DNA of 64,000 nucleotides, from the NCBI GenBank assembly GCA_001464335.1, contig LNEV01000017.1, forward strand, positions 100,981 to 164,980, in the 5' to 3' direction. Of this stretch, positions 11,061 through 20,147 are shown one piece after another. Under the pieces are notes generated by a model. That model was not told the DNA's origin. It saw only the letters and a program-made list of their open reading frames with translations, and did no database searches. The stretch's first letter is position 1. Each line of letters begins with the position of its first letter. The DNA is from Rhizobiales bacterium Ga0077545 (GTDB lineage: Bacteria > Pseudomonadota > Alphaproteobacteria > Rhizobiales > Methylopilaceae). A program made the position numbers and the translations under genes.

Positions 11061-12014
11061 ATGATGGCGAAGTACCGACACGATCTGCCGCAAGTGAAGG
11101 ACAAGGTCTTTCTCACCGACAGCGGCCTTGAGACCACGCTCATTTTCCACGACGGCATGGACCTGCCCTGCTTTGCGAGCTTCCCTCTGCTCGACACGGA
11201 GGAAGGGTTGAGGCGCCTGCGTCACTACTACGAGCTTCATGCCGGCATGGCGGTCGCATCGGGCCTCGGCTTCGTGCTGGAATCGGTGACCTGGCGCGCC
11301 CACCGCGATTGGGGGGCGAAGCTCGGCTACGGCGCGGCGGATCTCGACCGCGTCAACCGCGACGCCATCGCCTTCCTCGAAGAGATCCGCGCGGCGCACG
11401 AGACGCCCGCTTCGCCGCTCGTGATCTCCGGCAATCTGGGACCGCGCGGCGACGGCTACGATCCCGGCACGCTGATGAGCCCGCGCGAGGCCGAGGATTA
11501 CCACCTTGCGCAGATCGCAACCCTCGCGGACACGAACGCCGATTTCATCTCCGCCTTCACGATGAACAATGTGAACGAGGCGATCGGCATCATCCGCGCG
11601 GCAAAGCGCAAGGGCATTCCGTCCGTCGTCTCGTTCACGCTCGAAACCGACGGAAAGCTCGCCACCGGCCAGAGCCTCAAGGACGCAATCGTGCAGGCCG
11701 ATGCAGAGACGCACGGCGCCGCCGCCTATTACATGATCAATTGTGCGCATCCGACCCATTTCGAACATGTGCTGACGTCGACGGAAGACTGGGCGGCACG
11801 CCTTCGCGGCATCCGCGCGAACGCCTCCCGGCGCAGCCATGCCGAGCTCGACAATTCGACCGATCTGGACGCCGGAAATCCCGTGGAGCTTGGCACGCAA
11901 TATCGCGATCTGCGGCGCGGCCATCGCCGCATCACGATCCTCGGCGGCTGCTGCGGCACCGACCACCGGCATGTCCAGGAGATCGCGCGCTGGTGCGAGG
12001 CCGTCGCCGCGTGA
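11061..12014 (+). CDS. Homocysteine S-methyltransferase family protein
   Basis: A 317-residue protein of the MmuM/BHMT-like family, which moves a methyl group from a donor such as S-methylmethionine to homocysteine. It begins with FLTDSGLETTLIF, the family's opening strand. The three zinc-binding cysteines appear as one in YYMINCAHP and a pair in ILGGCCGTD near the C-terminus, so it should be active. The ATG at 11061 has tctggagc about five bases upstream; the frame extends six codons further but without a better site. Methyl donor unknown. Divergent from the TetR gene. Confidence 0.88.
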   Translation: MMAKYRHDLPQVKDKVFLTDSGLETTLIFHDGMDLPCFASFPLLDTEEGLRRLRHYYELHAGMAVASGLGFVLESVTWRAHRDWGAKLGYGAADLDRVNRDAIAFLEEIRAAHETPASPLVISGNLGPRGDGYDPGTLMSPREAEDYHLAQIATLADTNADFISAFTMNNVNEAIGIIRAAKRKGIPSVVSFTLETDGKLATGQSLKDAIVQADAETHGAAAYYMINCAHPTHFEHVLTSTEDWAARLRGIRANASRRSHAELDNSTDLDAGNPVELGTQYRDLRRGHRRITILGGCCGTDHRHVQEIARWCEAVAA

Positions 12015-12077
12015 CGCTCGCGCATTCGTAATAGGTTGCGTATTGCCAAGAGGCCGAACATGGGGGATTGACCCCCC

Positions 12078-13079
12078 ATGCTTCGATTCGCCTTTGCGGC
12101 CGTTGCCGCCCTCACCCTCCTTCCCCTTGTCGCCCACGCCGAAAACGATCCGCGCTATGGCGGGATCGACAGCCGCGCCGGCGAGCTGAGAAATCTTCGC
12201 GCGGTGCTCGTGGCGAGGGACGGAAAAGTCCTCTATGAGCGCGGCGCCGTCGATGCGCCCGCCAACATCAAGTCGGCGTCGAAAACCATCGTCACCGCGC
12301 TCGTCGGCGTGGCCGTGGACAAGGGCGTGCTGCAAGGCAAGGACCAGAAGATCGCAAGCGTGCTCGCCGCGAGCTTCCCCAAAGAGCCGGACCCGCGCCT
12401 CAACGACATCACGCTCGAAGACCTCATGACCATGCGCGCCGGGCTGGAGCGCACATCGGGCGCCAATTACGGCAGCTGGATTTCAAGCCGCAACTGGGTG
12501 CAGAACGCCCTCGCCCGCCCCTTCGTCGACGAGCCGGGCGGACGCATGCTCTATTCCACCGGCAACACCCATCTTCTGTCGGCCGTATTGACGCGCGCCT
12601 CCGGCAAATCCACGCTCGCCCTCGCCAATGAATGGCTTGGCCAGCCGCTGGGCTTCCGCATCGCATCCTGGGACCGCGACAAGCAGGGCATCTATCTTGG
12701 CGGCAACAACATGGCGATCTCGCCGCGCTCCCTGCTGAAATTCGGCGAGATGTTCCGCAATCGCGGCATGGCGGACGGCGTGCGCGTCCTCCCCGAAGCC
12801 TGGATCGACGCATCGTGGACGCCCGTCACGCAAAGCTTCTTCACCGGACACGGCTACGGCTATGGCTGGTTCGCGACCGACATGGCCGGGCATCGCGTCA
12901 ATTACGCCTGGGGGCATGGCGGGCAGATGCTCTATGTCGTGCCGACACTCGGACTGAGCGTGGTGATGACTTCCGACACCGGAAATTATCAGCGCGGCTC
13001 CGGTTATGTGGACAAACTGCACGCCATTCTGGGCGAGGTCATAATTCCGGCCGCAATGGAAGGGCAAAGCCCGGGTTAG
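12078..13079 (+). CDS. Exported serine hydrolase (class C beta-lactamase-like)
   Basis: A 333-residue protein with a signal peptide (MLRFAFAAVAALTLLPLVAHA). It has the penicillin-binding-protein/AmpC fold: the nucleophile motif Ser66-Ala-Ser-Lys69 (SASKTIVTALVG), a second motif around YSTGNTHLL, and the C-terminal WGHGGQMLYVVPTLGLSVVMTSDTG strand. Such proteins act as esterases, D-aminopeptidases or amidases in the periplasm, and true beta-lactamase activity is uncertain. It lies 15 bases before the transglycosylase gene on the same strand, so the two may work together on peptidoglycan. Confidence 0.88.
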   Translation: MLRFAFAAVAALTLLPLVAHAENDPRYGGIDSRAGELRNLRAVLVARDGKVLYERGAVDAPANIKSASKTIVTALVGVAVDKGVLQGKDQKIASVLAASFPKEPDPRLNDITLEDLMTMRAGLERTSGANYGSWISSRNWVQNALARPFVDEPGGRMLYSTGNTHLLSAVLTRASGKSTLALANEWLGQPLGFRIASWDRDKQGIYLGGNNMAISPRSLLKFGEMFRNRGMADGVRVLPEAWIDASWTPVTQSFFTGHGYGYGWFATDMAGHRVNYAWGHGGQMLYVVPTLGLSVVMTSDTGNYQRGSGYVDKLHAILGEVIIPAAMEGQSPG

Positions 13080-13094
13080 ACTCAATCCAGGAAT

Positions 13095-14333
13095 TTGCGG
13101 AGCTTGCTCGTGCCGGCCTTCCTTCTCGTCTTTGCCGCCCTCCTCCTCAGCGCGCTTCCCGCTGCGGCCCAGAACAGACCGGCGCTCGAGGCCGAATTCC
13201 GCGGCTGGATCGAAAAGAAGGTCTGGCCGGACGCCCAGAAGGCCAAGGTCTCGCGAAAGACCTTCGAGGCCGCCTTCCGCGGCATCACGCTCGACTGGAC
13301 CCTGCCCGATCTCGCCGCCCCCGGCGCGCCGCCCGCCAAGGAGCAGCGCCAGCCCGAATTTCAGACGCCGGGCCGCTACATCGCCGAAAACCGTCTTGCC
13401 CCCCTCGTCGCGGGCGGGCGCGCGGCTCTGAAGCAGTGGAAGCAGACGCTTGATCAGGTGGAGCGTCAATACGGCGTGCCGCGCGAGATCATCGTCGCCA
13501 TCTGGGGCCGCGAGACGGGCTACGGCGCGGTGAAGGGCAACATGAACGCCGTGCAGGCTTTGGCGACGCTCGGCTTCATGGGCGCGCGCAAGCAATATTT
13601 CTATCCCGAACTCATCGCCACGCTGCAGATTCTCGAAGGCGATCATCTTCCACTGTCGGATCTGAAAAGCTCATGGGCCGGCGCGATGGGCCAGCCGCAA
13701 TTCCTGCCCTCCAAGTTCCTGCGCTACGCGGTCGATCAGAACAACGACGGCAAGCGCGACATCTGGAATTCGGTGCCGGACGTGCTCGGCTCCATCGGCC
13801 ATTACCTGAAGGCGCATGGCTGGGTCGCCGGGCGTCACTGGGGCACGGAGATTTCGGCGCCCGCCTCGGCGTCCTGCACGTTCGAGGGGCCGGACAAGCC
13901 CCGCCCCGTGTCCGAATGGCTCGCGCTCGGCGCAACGCCGCAGCGCGATGTGCTGTCGCGCCAGCCGCATCTCGCGGGGCACCTGCTGATGCCCGCCGGG
14001 CGGCACGGACCGGCCTTTCTCGTGTCCGAGAATTTCTACGTCCTGAAAAGCTACAACGAATCCGATATGTACGCGCTTTTCATCGGCCATCTCGCCGACC
14101 GCTTCGTGTCGGATGCGAAGATCGCGGCGGGCTGGGACCAGCTCTCCGGCTTCAACCGCTCGGATGTGCGCGCGATGCAGCAGCGTCTGGAAAAGCTTGG
14201 AATGGACGCGGGCGGCACGGACGGTCTCGTCGGCTTCCGCACCCGCGTCGCCATCGGCACATGGCAGCGCCAGAAGGGACTTCAGGAAACCTGCTTCCCG
14301 GACGCAAAGCTCGTCCGGGAAGCAGGACGTTGA
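13095..14333 (+). CDS. Lytic murein transglycosylase (MltB-like) with peptidoglycan-binding domain
   Basis: A 412-residue exported enzyme. The TTG start gives the signal peptide MRSLLVPAFLLVFAALLL..AAA; a GTG 15 bases later has a better-placed ggag but loses the basic n-region. The SLT_2 catalytic domain has QVERQYGVPREIIVAIWGRETGYG with the catalytic Glu, then GAMGQPQFLPS. It cuts the MurNAc-GlcNAc bond to form 1,6-anhydro products. A C-terminal PG_binding_1 domain follows (DVRAMQQRLEKLGMDAGG). It is probably co-transcribed with the upstream serine hydrolase. Confidence 0.93.
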   Translation: MRSLLVPAFLLVFAALLLSALPAAAQNRPALEAEFRGWIEKKVWPDAQKAKVSRKTFEAAFRGITLDWTLPDLAAPGAPPAKEQRQPEFQTPGRYIAENRLAPLVAGGRAALKQWKQTLDQVERQYGVPREIIVAIWGRETGYGAVKGNMNAVQALATLGFMGARKQYFYPELIATLQILEGDHLPLSDLKSSWAGAMGQPQFLPSKFLRYAVDQNNDGKRDIWNSVPDVLGSIGHYLKAHGWVAGRHWGTEISAPASASCTFEGPDKPRPVSEWLALGATPQRDVLSRQPHLAGHLLMPAGRHGPAFLVSENFYVLKSYNESDMYALFIGHLADRFVSDAKIAAGWDQLSGFNRSDVRAMQQRLEKLGMDAGGTDGLVGFRTRVAIGTWQRQKGLQETCFPDAKLVREAGR

Positions 14334-14336
14334 TCC

Positions 14337-15704
14337 TCAGATGAGGAACAGGCTGAGCACGTAGATCGTCGCCATGGCGAATGCGCCCTGCACGAACGTG
14401 CCGGCCGTCTGACCCTTGAAGGCCGTCGACAGCGTGAAGCGGCTGAACTGGGAAACGACCCAGAAGAAGCTGTCGTTCACATGCGAAACGGTCATGCCGC
14501 CCGCGCCGACCGCCATGACGGTCAGCACGCGCCCCATTTCGCTGTCGAGCCCGAGATCGCCCAGCAGCGGCGCCACCAGAGCCGACGTCGTGACGAGCGA
14601 CACGGTGGTCGATCCCTGCGCGGTCTTGATGGCAGCTGCGACGATGTAGGGCATGAAGATGCCGACACCGAGCGCCGAGAGCGTCTGGCCGAGATAGGTG
14701 CCGATGCCCGACGCGGCGAGAACCGCACCGAAAGCGCCGCCCGCACCCGTGATGAGCAGGATCGGCGCCGCGGCGACGATGCCCTCCTCCGCCTGCGCGG
14801 CGAAGCCCTTGAGCTTCTCACCCTTGATGAGCGGCAGCGCGACGATGAGGCCGATGGCCAGCGCGATGATCGGATGGCCGAGGAACACAAGGGCCGTCTT
14901 CAGGCCGCCACCGCCGAAAATGTTGGCGGGGAACGCCGCAATCGAGCCGAGGCAAATCAGGAGGATCGGCACGATGATCGGCGCAAACGCCGCACGCGCG
15001 CTCGGAATGTCGCCGTAACGGGCGCGCAGCGCCGTGTAGTCGACATCCGGATCGGTGAGTTCGCTGCCCTCGCCCGCCTTCAGCAGAAGATGGTCGTCCT
15101 TGCGCGCGAACATGTTGGCCCAGAGCAGGCCGCCCAGAGCCGAAATCGCCGCGACGAACAGGCCGACGCCGATGACGAGGCCGAGATTGTCGCTGAGGCC
15201 GAGATTGCCGGCAGCCGCAATCGGGCCCGGCGTCGGCGGCACGAAGGTGTGCGTCGCGTAAAGGCCCGTCGACAGCGCAACCGACATGGCGACGACCGAG
15301 ACGTTCATGCGCTTCGCCAGCGCGTTCTTCAGCGAGTTCAGGATGACGAAGCCAGAATCGCAGAACACCGGGATCGAAACGAGGTAGCCGATGATCGAGA
15401 TCGTGAGCGTCGGAAAGCGCTCGCCGATCATCTTGATGACGCCCTCGGCCATGGCGATGGCCCCGCCCGATTTTTCGAGGATGACGCCGATGATCGTGCC
15501 GAGCGCGATGACGATGCCGATGCCGCCGAGCGTGTTGCCGAAGCCCGTGCCGATGGTTTTGGGCAGATCGGCCACAGGCAGGCCATAGGCGAGGCCGCCG
15601 ACCAGAGCCGCCAGAAGCAGCGCAAGGAAAGGATGAAGCTTGAGCCAGGTCGTCGCCAGGACAATGAAGACGATCAGCCCGACCAGAATAAGCACGAGAG
15701 ACAT
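14337..15704 (-). CDS. GntP family permease (gluconate/D-serine-type H+ symporter)
   Basis: A 455-residue integral membrane protein with about 12-14 hydrophobic segments. Family features include HPFLALLLAALVGGLAYG near the N-terminus, TIGTGFGNTLGGIGIVIALGTIIG, THTFVPPTPGPIAAAG (the central conserved loop) and SHVNDSFFWVVSQF near the C-terminus. Members import gluconate, other sugar acids or D-serine with protons; the substrate here cannot be decided. No kinase or dehydratase for sugar acids lies next to it. It is convergent with the transglycosylase gene, ending three bases from its stop. Confidence 0.93.
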   Translation of the reverse strand: MSLVLILVGLIVFIVLATTWLKLHPFLALLLAALVGGLAYGLPVADLPKTIGTGFGNTLGGIGIVIALGTIIGVILEKSGGAIAMAEGVIKMIGERFPTLTISIIGYLVSIPVFCDSGFVILNSLKNALAKRMNVSVVAMSVALSTGLYATHTFVPPTPGPIAAAGNLGLSDNLGLVIGVGLFVAAISALGGLLWANMFARKDDHLLLKAGEGSELTDPDVDYTALRARYGDIPSARAAFAPIIVPILLICLGSIAAFPANIFGGGGLKTALVFLGHPIIALAIGLIVALPLIKGEKLKGFAAQAEEGIVAAAPILLITGAGGAFGAVLAASGIGTYLGQTLSALGVGIFMPYIVAAAIKTAQGSTTVSLVTTSALVAPLLGDLGLDSEMGRVLTVMAVGAGGMTVSHVNDSFFWVVSQFSRFTLSTAFKGQTAGTFVQGAFAMATIYVLSLFLI

Positions 15705-15858
15705 GGACCTGTCCTTTCAACTCCGGAACCCGGAGCGAATTTTGCCGCAAAAGCGGAAGAAAGCGGATTGTTCGCTGATTGGCGCTCTGCGGCGCCTCCC
15801 CGGCGGGCAGGGTTAGGCCAAGCTATGCGCTTGCTTCAATTCGGCTATCGGCTGTTTT

Positions 15859-15881
15859 GGGGTGTATTTTGGTCTTACACC
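15859..15881. promoter_or_regulatory. Perfect 7-bp dyad between gntP and the diguanylate cyclase gene
   Basis: GGGTGTA, nine bases, TACACCC. It lies about 155 bases upstream of the gntP start and 19 bases beyond the cyclase stop. It could be an operator for gntP or a hairpin at the 3' end of the cyclase message; there is no T-run, so it is not a standard terminator. A second palindrome, AGCGCCTAGGCGCT (15893-15906), overlaps the cyclase stop. Confidence 0.3.
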
Positions 15882-15899
15882 CTATGGCTAAGGTAGCGC

Positions 15900-17660
15900 C
15901 TAGGCGCTTCGCGAGACGGCGTTCTGCGGTCCGCAGCCTTCATTCAGCTTATAGCCGCTGCGCCCGAGGCGCTTCTGCGCATAGAGCGCCGTATCGGCAC
16001 GCGCCGCCGCATCGCTCAGAAGATCGCCATCGCAGACCACGCAGCCGCCGATGGAGACCCCGAGGCCGAGCGTTGTGCCATCGTCCAGCACAAGCGGTCT
16101 CTCGTTCACGGCGCTCAGGATGCGGTTCGCCAGCCCCTCAAGCGAGCCTTCGTTCACATCGCTTGCCAGAACGATGAACTCGTCGCCGCCCCAGCGTGCG
16201 CAGATGTCGCCATGGCGCAAAATCGCGGACATGCGCGCGGCCACTTCGATGATCGCCCGGTCGCCCGCCGAATGCCCATACGTGTCGTTGACCGCTTTGA
16301 AATTGTCCATATCCACGAGCAGAAGGCCGATCCGGCGTCCGTCCCGCACCGCCCGGTCCTTCTCGCGCGAAAAGGCTTCCGAAAATCCGCGGCGGTTGCA
16401 GATTTCCGTGAGGGGATCGAGGAACGCCAGATGTTCCAGCTTTTCGGTGCGCTCGCGCACCATGCCCTCGAGCACGCCTGTCTTCTCGCCGATCACGCCG
16501 GCCATGCGTCCGAAGGCCCGCGTCAGGCGGCCGATCTCGTCGCTACTTCTGTCCGCAGGCACGGCGTCGAAATTTCCGCTCTCGATCTGGTGCACGCCCG
16601 CTTCCAGGCGCGCCAGACGATCGAGCACGTGGCGCGTGAACAGCAACGTAATCAGCCCGGCGATGGCGCACCCGATGGCAGCAAGAAGCACCGCGATCGG
16701 CATGAACAGCCGCCAGTCCACGATCTCATCGATGTCCATCAGGGTGATGTTGAACCAGCCGAGCCGGTCGAGGTACCCGACGCCCACGAGATATTTGTGA
16801 TCCCCGATGCGGATGAAGCGGGACAGAACATTGTGCTTGCCCGCGCTGACATCGTTCATCATGGACCGCAGCAGCGCGCGATCCTCGTCGGTGTCGATCA
16901 GCGCGAAGATCGTCTTCTTCTGTTTCAGATCGTTGTTGATGGAATGAAAATCGACCTGCCGCGGATCGCGATGGGCCTGCACCGCGCCGCTCAGATCGAC
17001 GAACATGCTCGTCACCCCCGTCTGGGGAAGATCGACGACCTCGCGAATGAACTGCGACAGGTCGATGCCCGTGCCGAGCACGCCGATGACGTCACGCCCG
17101 TCACGGACGACGCAGTTCATCCAGACCTTGGTGACTTTCAGATTGTCGTCGTTGTCGACGTTGAGATGGCACCCGCTTTCGAGCGTCATCGTGTTGTAGA
17201 ACCAGCCGTCGCGCGGATTTTCGGGCGACAGCGTGTACCGCTTCTGCGCCCCGGCATAGGCGTTCGCCGCATCGTTGAAATAGTAATTACCCGAGCGGCG
17301 GATCGCAAAGAAATAGCTGCGGTCCTTGAACGAGGTCCGGTAGTGCTCGAGTTCGGCGAGCCCGCGTTCGGCCCGTGCCGGATCGTCCTCGGAGCGCGCC
17401 CAGGAAATGATGGCGGGCGAGCGCGCGGCGGTTTCGGCCAGCGAGACTTCGCGCATCAGGCTTTCGAGGCCGCGATAGCGGTCGAAGAGAATCTGTTTTT
17501 CGGCAAGCAGCGTGCCGATCTTGATGACGGTCTGGTCGGTGATCCAGAAGAAGGCTGCGGTCGCCGGCACGGCCACCGCAAGAAAAGCGGCCAGCACGAG
17601 AAGAAGGACACGGCCGCGCAGCCCCGAAGGCATCATCGCGCGCACCTTCCCGATCCTCAT
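15900..17660 (-). CDS. Membrane diguanylate cyclase with periplasmic sensor and HAMP (GGDEF)
   Basis: A 586-residue protein that should make cyclic di-GMP from two GTP. A membrane helix (about residues 18-40) is followed by a periplasmic Cache-like sensor (about 45-315), a second helix (about 319-343), a HAMP linker (about 344-400) and the GGDEF domain. The active site reads RWGGDEF with GGDEF at 491-495, and the inhibitory I-site RHGD (482-485) sits five residues before it, so product inhibition is expected. No EAL domain is present. A second start at MMPSGL (residue 9) is possible. Confidence 0.94.
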   Translation of the reverse strand: MRIGKVRAMMPSGLRGRVLLLVLAAFLAVAVPATAAFFWITDQTVIKIGTLLAEKQILFDRYRGLESLMREVSLAETAARSPAIISWARSEDDPARAERGLAELEHYRTSFKDRSYFFAIRRSGNYYFNDAANAYAGAQKRYTLSPENPRDGWFYNTMTLESGCHLNVDNDDNLKVTKVWMNCVVRDGRDVIGVLGTGIDLSQFIREVVDLPQTGVTSMFVDLSGAVQAHRDPRQVDFHSINNDLKQKKTIFALIDTDEDRALLRSMMNDVSAGKHNVLSRFIRIGDHKYLVGVGYLDRLGWFNITLMDIDEIVDWRLFMPIAVLLAAIGCAIAGLITLLFTRHVLDRLARLEAGVHQIESGNFDAVPADRSSDEIGRLTRAFGRMAGVIGEKTGVLEGMVRERTEKLEHLAFLDPLTEICNRRGFSEAFSREKDRAVRDGRRIGLLLVDMDNFKAVNDTYGHSAGDRAIIEVAARMSAILRHGDICARWGGDEFIVLASDVNEGSLEGLANRILSAVNERPLVLDDGTTLGLGVSIGGCVVCDGDLLSDAAARADTALYAQKRLGRSGYKLNEGCGPQNAVSRSA

Positions 17661-17819
17661 CTCTTAGCCCCGACGTTTGGCGCCTTTGACAGTACGCCGC
17701 AAGAGCGCAGAATTACCCGACGAAGGTTGAAGCTTCGTGCACGCCCGCACCGGGGAACATTCCCCCATAAGTCTGAGTTATTCAAGCAAGAAGCAAAAAA
17801 ACGAGAGGAGACGGTCTCC

Positions 17820-18050
17820 ATGAATTGGGACATGATTTCAGGTGAATGGAAGCAGTTCAAAGGCAAGGCCAAAGAGGCGTGGGGCGAACTCACCGATGAC
17901 GATCTGACCGTGGCCGAAGGCCAGCGCGACAAGCTCGTCGGCCGGGTGCAGGAACGTTACGGCTACGCCCGGGACAAGGCCGAGAAAGAGGTCGATCTGT
18001 GGGCCAAACGTCTGCACGTCCGCTACGAAGATTCCGGGCCGCAACCTTAA
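17820..18050 (+). CDS. CsbD family stress-response protein
   Basis: A 76-residue hydrophilic protein of the CsbD family. It starts MNWDMISGEWKQFKGKAKEAWG and carries LTDDDLTVAEGQRDKLVGRVQERYGYARDKAEKEV, the family core. Members are abundant in general stress responses but have no known activity. The ATG has an agaggagacgg site upstream, which sets the start; the very long frame that reads into it is the cyclase gene's antisense. A terminator follows. It is divergent from the cyclase gene. Confidence 0.95.
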   Translation: MNWDMISGEWKQFKGKAKEAWGELTDDDLTVAEGQRDKLVGRVQERYGYARDKAEKEVDLWAKRLHVRYEDSGPQP

Positions 18051-18088
18051 GTAGGCCATCGCCGGCATGACGCCTCGACGGCGTGACG

Positions 18089-18119
18089 AAATCCCGGGCA
18101 CACGCAGTGCCCGGGATTT
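18089..18119. terminator. Bidirectional hairpin terminator between csbD and transglutaminase gene
   Basis: The stem AAATCCCGGGCAC/GTGCCCGGGATTT (13 bp) with a five-base loop lies between two convergent genes. T-rich flanks on both strands are short, so it may end both transcripts. Confidence 0.8.
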
Positions 18120-18124
18120 CCGTT

Positions 18125-18940
18125 TCAGGCCGCGTCTTCGAGAACTTCGTTCGTAACGACTTCGAATTTCGCAAGCACATTCGGGCCGAAAGCGGTCGAG
18201 AGCGCCACGTCCGTCGCATCGCGTCCCCGCGCCATGACGATGCGGCCGATGCGCGGTTTGTTGTGACGGGCATCGAATGTGTACCAGCGCCCGCCGAGAT
18301 AGACTTCGAACCAGGCCGAAAAATCCATGGGTGCCGGGTCTATCGGAACTCCGATATCGCCGAGATAGCCGGTGCAATAGCGCGCGGGCACGTTCATGCA
18401 GCGGCACAATGTAATGGCCAGATGCGCGAAATCGCGGCACACGCCGATCTGCTCGTTGTACCCGCCGAAAGCGGTGCGGGTTGCCGAGGCGTGCTGATAG
18501 CTGAAACGAATGCGCGCATGGGCGAAGTCGACAATCGCCTGGACGAGCGGCCACCCCTTGAGATGGCCGAATTCCCGCCAGGCGATGTCGAGGAGATGCT
18601 CGGTGTCGCAATAGCGGCTGGCGAGCAGATAGACGAGCACGTCGTCGGGCAGATCCTCGACGCGATGCTGGGCCGCGTCAGGCGCGATGACGTCCGGCTC
18701 GCCGGAATCGTGAATGAGGAAGTCGGCCTTTATCTCGAGGCGTCCGGGCGGGGCGAGCACCCGCGTGCAGATATTGCCGAAACTGTCGTAATAATCGCGG
18801 GGAAGCACATGCGGCGTGAAGCTGAAGTGCTGCGGCGAGAGAAGATCGTCCAGCCGGCTTGGATGCACGCTCAGCATCAGGATCATGGGGGTCGGCTGCG
18901 GGCATTCGAAAGCGATGTCAAACCCGCAGCGAATTTTCAT
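18125..18940 (-). CDS. Transglutaminase-like cysteine protease-fold protein (second copy)
   Basis: A 271-residue protein with a transglutaminase core. The catalytic Cys is in EQIGVCRDFAHLAITLCR and the His in WYTFDARHNKPRIGR, with the N-terminal beta region MKIRCGFDIAFECPQPTPM. No signal peptide is seen. Family members are proposed to be peptidases or amide-forming enzymes, often near circularly permuted ATP-grasp proteins, but their substrates are unknown. The ATG at 18940 has ggagtggg upstream. The preceding gene on the same strand is a related transglutaminase, 94 bases away. Confidence 0.9.
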   Translation of the reverse strand: MKIRCGFDIAFECPQPTPMILMLSVHPSRLDDLLSPQHFSFTPHVLPRDYYDSFGNICTRVLAPPGRLEIKADFLIHDSGEPDVIAPDAAQHRVEDLPDDVLVYLLASRYCDTEHLLDIAWREFGHLKGWPLVQAIVDFAHARIRFSYQHASATRTAFGGYNEQIGVCRDFAHLAITLCRCMNVPARYCTGYLGDIGVPIDPAPMDFSAWFEVYLGGRWYTFDARHNKPRIGRIVMARGRDATDVALSTAFGPNVLAKFEVVTNEVLEDAA

Positions 18941-19034
18941 GAAGCCCACTCCGTGCGCCACTTCGGCCATCCATGCCACAAGCAAGACAGATGCCGTTGA
19001 GAACGTCGCCGGAGCCGCAGCGTTCCCCTGCAAG

Positions 19035-19931
19035 TTATTCGGCGGCGTAGCGCCTCTTGTCGAGCGTGACTTCGCGCACATCCACCTCGACATCCATGCC
19101 GAGGCTGTCGTCGGATCTTCCCGACCATGTGCCCCAGAGCGGCACGGCCTGGCGGGGGTCGCGGGCCACGGCGACCCGAATGAGGTCCTTGTTGCCGATG
19201 ATGCCGTTGGTCGGGTCGAACTCGACCCAGCCCGCCCCCGGCAGATAGACCTGCACCCAGGCATGGGTGTTGCCGCCGCCGATATTGCCCGAGCTGTCCG
19301 GCACCGAGAGATAGCCGGAGACAAAACGCGCCGCGAAACCGAGCGCGCGCACCGCCTCCATCATCAGCACCGCGAAATCGCGGCAGGAGCCTGACCCGCT
19401 TTCCAGGGTCTCGATGGGAGACTGGGTGCCCGCTTCATAACGGTGCGTGTAGCTGAAGCTCTCCTTGATGGCGTGGGTGATCGTCATCAGCAGTTCGCCC
19501 GTCGGCGTCTCGCCGTCGCGCTCGAGGAACTGGCGCACCCAGCGGTCGACCTCATGTCCAGGATCGAAATAGCTCCGCTCGATGGAGCGGGCGAGATCGG
19601 GCATCTCCTCCGGACCGTAGGTGAAGGGATAGCTGCGGGCGTAATCTTCCATGCGGAAATCGGGCGTGTTCTTCGGCATGTGGTCGAGCAGCACATCGCT
19701 CTCGAAGCGCAACGTGTCCGAGCGGCTGCCGAAACGGGCCATTGCCACGCAATTGCCGAAGACATCATGGATCCAGCGCAGATCGACCGGCTCCGGCGTG
19801 ATCCTCAGCCGCATATCGATCAGTTGCTGGTCATAGCTTTCCTGCGGCCGGAACATCATACGGTGTTCGCCGAAGGCGACCGGATGCCGGTAGCGGTAGG
19901 TAGTGACGTGTCGAACCGAGAGGCGCGGCAT
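19035..19931 (-). CDS. Transglutaminase family protein with N-terminal Bact_transglu_N domain (first copy)
   Basis: A 298-residue protein. The N-terminal region (MPRLSVRHVTTYRYRHPVAF..HRMMFRPQES) is the bacterial transglutaminase-like N-domain. The catalytic Cys lies in ESGSGSCRDFAVLMMEAVRALG, the His in NTHAWVQVYLPG, and the Asp in GWVEFDPTNGI, so the triad is complete. Cytoplasmic by appearance. It is upstream of a second transglutaminase gene and probably in the same operon. The ATP-grasp and alpha-E partners that often go with this pair are not in the window. Confidence 0.92.
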   Translation of the reverse strand: MPRLSVRHVTTYRYRHPVAFGEHRMMFRPQESYDQQLIDMRLRITPEPVDLRWIHDVFGNCVAMARFGSRSDTLRFESDVLLDHMPKNTPDFRMEDYARSYPFTYGPEEMPDLARSIERSYFDPGHEVDRWVRQFLERDGETPTGELLMTITHAIKESFSYTHRYEAGTQSPIETLESGSGSCRDFAVLMMEAVRALGFAARFVSGYLSVPDSSGNIGGGNTHAWVQVYLPGAGWVEFDPTNGIIGNKDLIRVAVARDPRQAVPLWGTWSGRSDDSLGMDVEVDVREVTLDKRRYAAE

Positions 19932-20112
19932 GAGCGGGTTCTAGTCCTCTCTGGTCGCCGTTGCCAGAACAAAGGCAGAGGTGAAGTGTTCGCCAAATTT
20001 CCTAATCGTTTGTAACGAATAAAAAAGACATAAGATACAATAACTTACGGTCTATTTTTGAGCGCCAAGCGCCCGAATTCGGAGCTTTGTGGCAAAAAAA
20101 ATCATCACATTC

Positions 20113-20140
20113 GGGATTAAGACACCCGGCAGCTACGTAT
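20113..20140 (+). promoter_or_regulatory. Possible ECF-type promoter before the sigma-factor gene
   Basis: GGGATT and CGTAT are separated by 17-18 bases and end seven bases before the ATG of the ECF sigma gene. The pattern resembles ECF promoters (GGAAC-N16/17-CGTT) and would fit autoregulation, but it is a weak match and the transcript would be nearly leaderless. Confidence 0.25.
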
Positions 20141-20147
20141 AGGGCGC

